Assembly: GCF_910591885.1 (NCBI RefSeq)
Contig: NC_063271.1
Location: 13,323,001 to 13,387,000, forward strand
DNA from: Bombus terrestris
Taxonomy: Eukaryota > Arthropoda > Insecta > Hymenoptera > Apidae
Reading direction: 5' to 3'
DNA length: 64,000 nt
Shown: positions 60,986 through 64,000 of the stretch, piece after piece
Layout: each line of letters starts with the position of its first letter
Position numbering within the stretch: the stretch's first letter is position 1
Notes under the pieces: generated by a model
What the model saw: the letters and a program-made list of their open reading frames with translations, nothing else
What the model was told of the DNA's origin: nothing
Database searches by the model: none
Translations under genes and position numbers: made by a program

Positions 60986-63900
60986 GGATGGTGAGGAACA
61001 TCATGACGTGACTTACAAATTACGGTTGCAATTTATCAGTCTTGAAATAGAGGGGTCACTAATACGGCTATTGATGATTTTAAATAAGAAAATTAGCACT
61101 GACAACCAGCCTGAGTAGATTGGAATTTACACGAGATGAAGGCCTAATTTTTGTTTAACCTTTTGTTTAATCGACAACGGAAAAGATATGTGTTTATTTT
61201 TTATTAGTTTGGTTTCAATAATGCTTGGTAATTTAGTTTGGGAAAAAGTTAAGTATGTTACAGAAATTATGTTACGCTTTCATATTTCATATATATGCGT
61301 GTAAAAGTGTTGTTAATAATTACGATAACGAGCTGTAGTAAATGGCAAGCTAATTATGTTGTTTAGCGAGGGATTAAGTAAAGTGAGTTGCAAATTACCA
61401 GAAAAATAAGTATTTAAAGGAAAATTAGCATTAATATCGAAAATAAAATTACAGCGTTAAAGTTATGTACTTAGAATAGCTCCATACATTCAATAATCTA
61501 TTTCAACGTATTGTTACTTTAGTTTCCATTAATTTATACATATTTACGTTTAATTTTTGTTTTAGATTTTAAATATTCATATCTATACTTTAAGATTTCT
61601 ATCATACAACAGAATTTAATTTTAAGCTTCATCCGGAATTTAATTAAGAATTTATTAGGAGTTAGATACATATTACATTACATTAGATTACGTATGCTGC
61701 TGCAGTTGTTTCACATTCCTGTAAAATTTCATTAGTTTCTGTACGTATTATATTTGAGCACTAGTTAACACAGTTTTAACTTCAATACAAACAAAGTCTT
61801 GTTGTTTTTGAATATAATTTCAAGATTACCTTCGCTTGCGGTGATTTCGTTCTTAAAAATTCGATAATTGTAGCACTTAATCCTTTACGATCTATTTTTC
61901 TAATATTACGACTGTCACGGACTGACTTAAAATGTCTCCTCCGTGTCTATTACTCAGCTGAATTTTATGTGTCTAATCCTTAGTAAAGATACACAAACAA
62001 AAGTTTTAAATCTCTTCAAAACTAATTTTTGGCATAAGTAGCTTTATATATATAGATATTTAAAAATATAGATAATATGACAATAAATTAAAAAAAAATA
62101 TTTTATATTCACATATTTTCTCCACATATAGTAAAATATTAAGATATTGATACAGTATTTAATTAAAAATGGTGCACATAATTATTTATCGTTATTTACA
62201 AAATTATTTATAGCGTTTATAATAAGTTTTTCGATATTTGATAATATAAATAACAATGCTACTGTAATAATTTTATTATATTAAGATAATACTATATCAT
62301 AAAAATGTCAAAGCCTTATCAAGAGGATAAGGGAAAATAAATGTACAAAGAAAACCAGTGGCATTAAGCATTTCATGTATGATAGTTATTTCTCAATATG
62401 AGTGTTTTATGAGAAAAACGAGAGACGCGATTGTATTTCGAGTACGTGAAATATGCGCGAGACCACCGCGTTCGAATCAGTTGGTTTTCAATCGAGAGCT
62501 GAAAGGTTCGCGCAGTCAGAATCTAAGGGGGATCAGAGCGTTTGCGTACCTTGTTCAATAACAGAGGTCACGTTAACCCAAAGGAACTTTCCCCGAAACT
62601 GATAAACTCGTCTAGTCCACTAGATCTAAACGGCCGGTGTGATAACTTTCGTAAGATAAAATAGTTACGCAATTCGACAATCGACATATATCACTTAGCT
62701 CTAAGAGTAATCATATCAATTATTGTATATTATACTCATATTTAACTCAATATTGAAAATATACATATTTTTAACCTTCTCATTTGCCACATAGAATTTA
62801 TCAATTAATCAATAAATTCTTATTTAAATGTTCCATCCACAGGTCTTCCATTACTTCAAATAATATGTTTCTTAAGTATGTAATTTTTAGATTCTTCAAC
62901 AATTCTTAGCATTTATTCTGTCGTTTAGGGCCATGCATTTAGAATGTTATTCCGTAATTTATTAATGCCATGTATGTAAAAGTACTTGGAATACAATGTT
63001 TTCAATGTACTCTGCGCATATGGACAGTAATAATTTTCAATTAGATGCTTACATACACTGAGTAAGACTTAGAATTACCATGTAAATAAGCAGGTATTTA
63101 ACAAGTTCTAACATTGTTATATACGAAAACAAACTTTAAGGAGTATATGTGAAAGATAAGTATTACGAAGAAATATAATCCTGTTCCTCTTAATTTATAA
63201 TGGTTGGGTAACGAGATAGGTATCTTGTATTTTCTTTTTATTGATCGACAATAGTTATTAGAATTTAATGTTCTAAGTATATTTATATCTAGAATAAGTC
63301 AAAGAGATTAATGTTATTACAGAATAATTTGTGTATTAGACAACAAGTGACAATGAAAATATGGATATTTATGGGGATAATATGATTTTCAAAATACACC
63401 AAACTAATATCACATTACTAAAAATATGAGAAACAGTTGTAGATAAAATGGACGACTTTTCAAGTGATATTATTGATAATTATAATTGTAAAGAAATCAA
63501 CAAACGACATGCAATCAAACTTGGAACATTTTCAGAAGCTAAAAAGAAATAATTTTAAAGTATTCTCCGAAATTAAATGTTTAATAGTAAATATTAATTG
63601 CTAATAAAGTACAAGCAATTGGATAATATTTGATAGAAAATATAATATCGTGAAATTTCCATCAAATAGAAAGAACTTGACAAGGATATAGGCTGAGTTT
63701 TGTTCATTATTGTAAGAGATCTTTTTCTTTTTTGATCCATTATCGATTTCTTCTGCGGTTGTCACATTAAATCTTCTTCTCATTTCCGATTACCTTTAAT
63801 ACTGATTGTTTACGTGGAGGTAAAGATAATAAAACATATCGTGAAATATATAAACCAATCATGGCACAAACTCATGAAATGATCTGTAAAATGAGAAGCG

Positions 63901-64000
63901 GCGTTTAGTGTTACTGCAATTGTCGCCACGACGTGTTCGAAAATAAGAAATCTATTAGGAAGTTCAACCTGGCGTGCGTAAATGGTCTTTTTGTTCGTTG
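60986..64000. other. AT-rich non-coding DNA, nothing recognised
   Basis: Only short ORFs occur. A GC-richer patch at 62400-62660 has no convincing exon. Two small Lys-rich frames near the end (63450-63551 plus, 34 codons; 63601-63783 minus, 60 codons) are too short and featureless to call genes. Confidence 0.55.

Overview
The window looks like nuclear DNA from an insect, most probably an aculeate hymenopteran (bee-like). It is AT-rich with scattered GC/CpG-richer patches. It has long gene-poor stretches, microsatellites, and several short mariner derivatives whose ends (TTAGGTTGTCCGAAAAG and TTAGGTCATCCCATAAG) recall those known from bee genomes. Species-level assignment is inference. No complete host protein-coding gene is visible, and no tRNA, rRNA or CRISPR. 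Most of the window reads as intergenic or intronic sequence of a large gene.

Left part (1-9 kb): AT-rich DNA, then a CpG-rich block at about 4.98-8.31 kb. The block holds five CACGTG E-boxes within 1 kb, a GAGA-type purine tract, and a short ATG-initiated candidate first coding exon ending at a GT donor (8251-8309). This is the only plausible host gene start seen. A 633-bp inverted-repeat element (8361-8993) follows at once.

Middle (9-33 kb): a graveyard of small mobile elements in non-coding DNA. There are two mariner-derived MITEs with TA duplications (9384-9597 and 13348-13560, the second a near-perfect hairpin), a solo LTR of Copia type with a perfect 5-bp target duplication (15406-15709), a mariner helix-turn-helix remnant beside the 3' end of an I/LOA-like LINE (about 19.82-20.40 kb), and a second copy of the inverted-repeat family (26041-26366).

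Central element (33366-38340): a structurally complete, apparently young LTR retrotransposon on the minus strand. It has 951-bp LTRs, a 5-bp CATTG duplication, a primer-binding site matching the 3' end of tRNA-Tyr with no gap after the LTR, and a polypurine tract. It carries one intact 952-codon ORF. The N-terminus looks like BEL/Pao Gag, but the rest is tandem repeats, and there is no protease, reverse transcriptase, RNase H or integrase. I read it as a non-autonomous BEL/Pao derivative, and it is the most notable system in the window.

Right part (38-64 kb): mostly AT-rich non-coding DNA with GC-richer patches (40.6-41.8, 44.3-44.7, 49.3-49.9, 53.0-53.7, 54.6-55.7, 56.4-57.3, 58.1-59.1 kb). 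It also holds a 75-bp direct duplication, a frameshifted mariner transposase relic, another mariner MITE, an 81-bp tandem duplication, and a probable degenerate DNA transposon with GTTCGC-rich inverted ends (about 59.77-60.98 kb).
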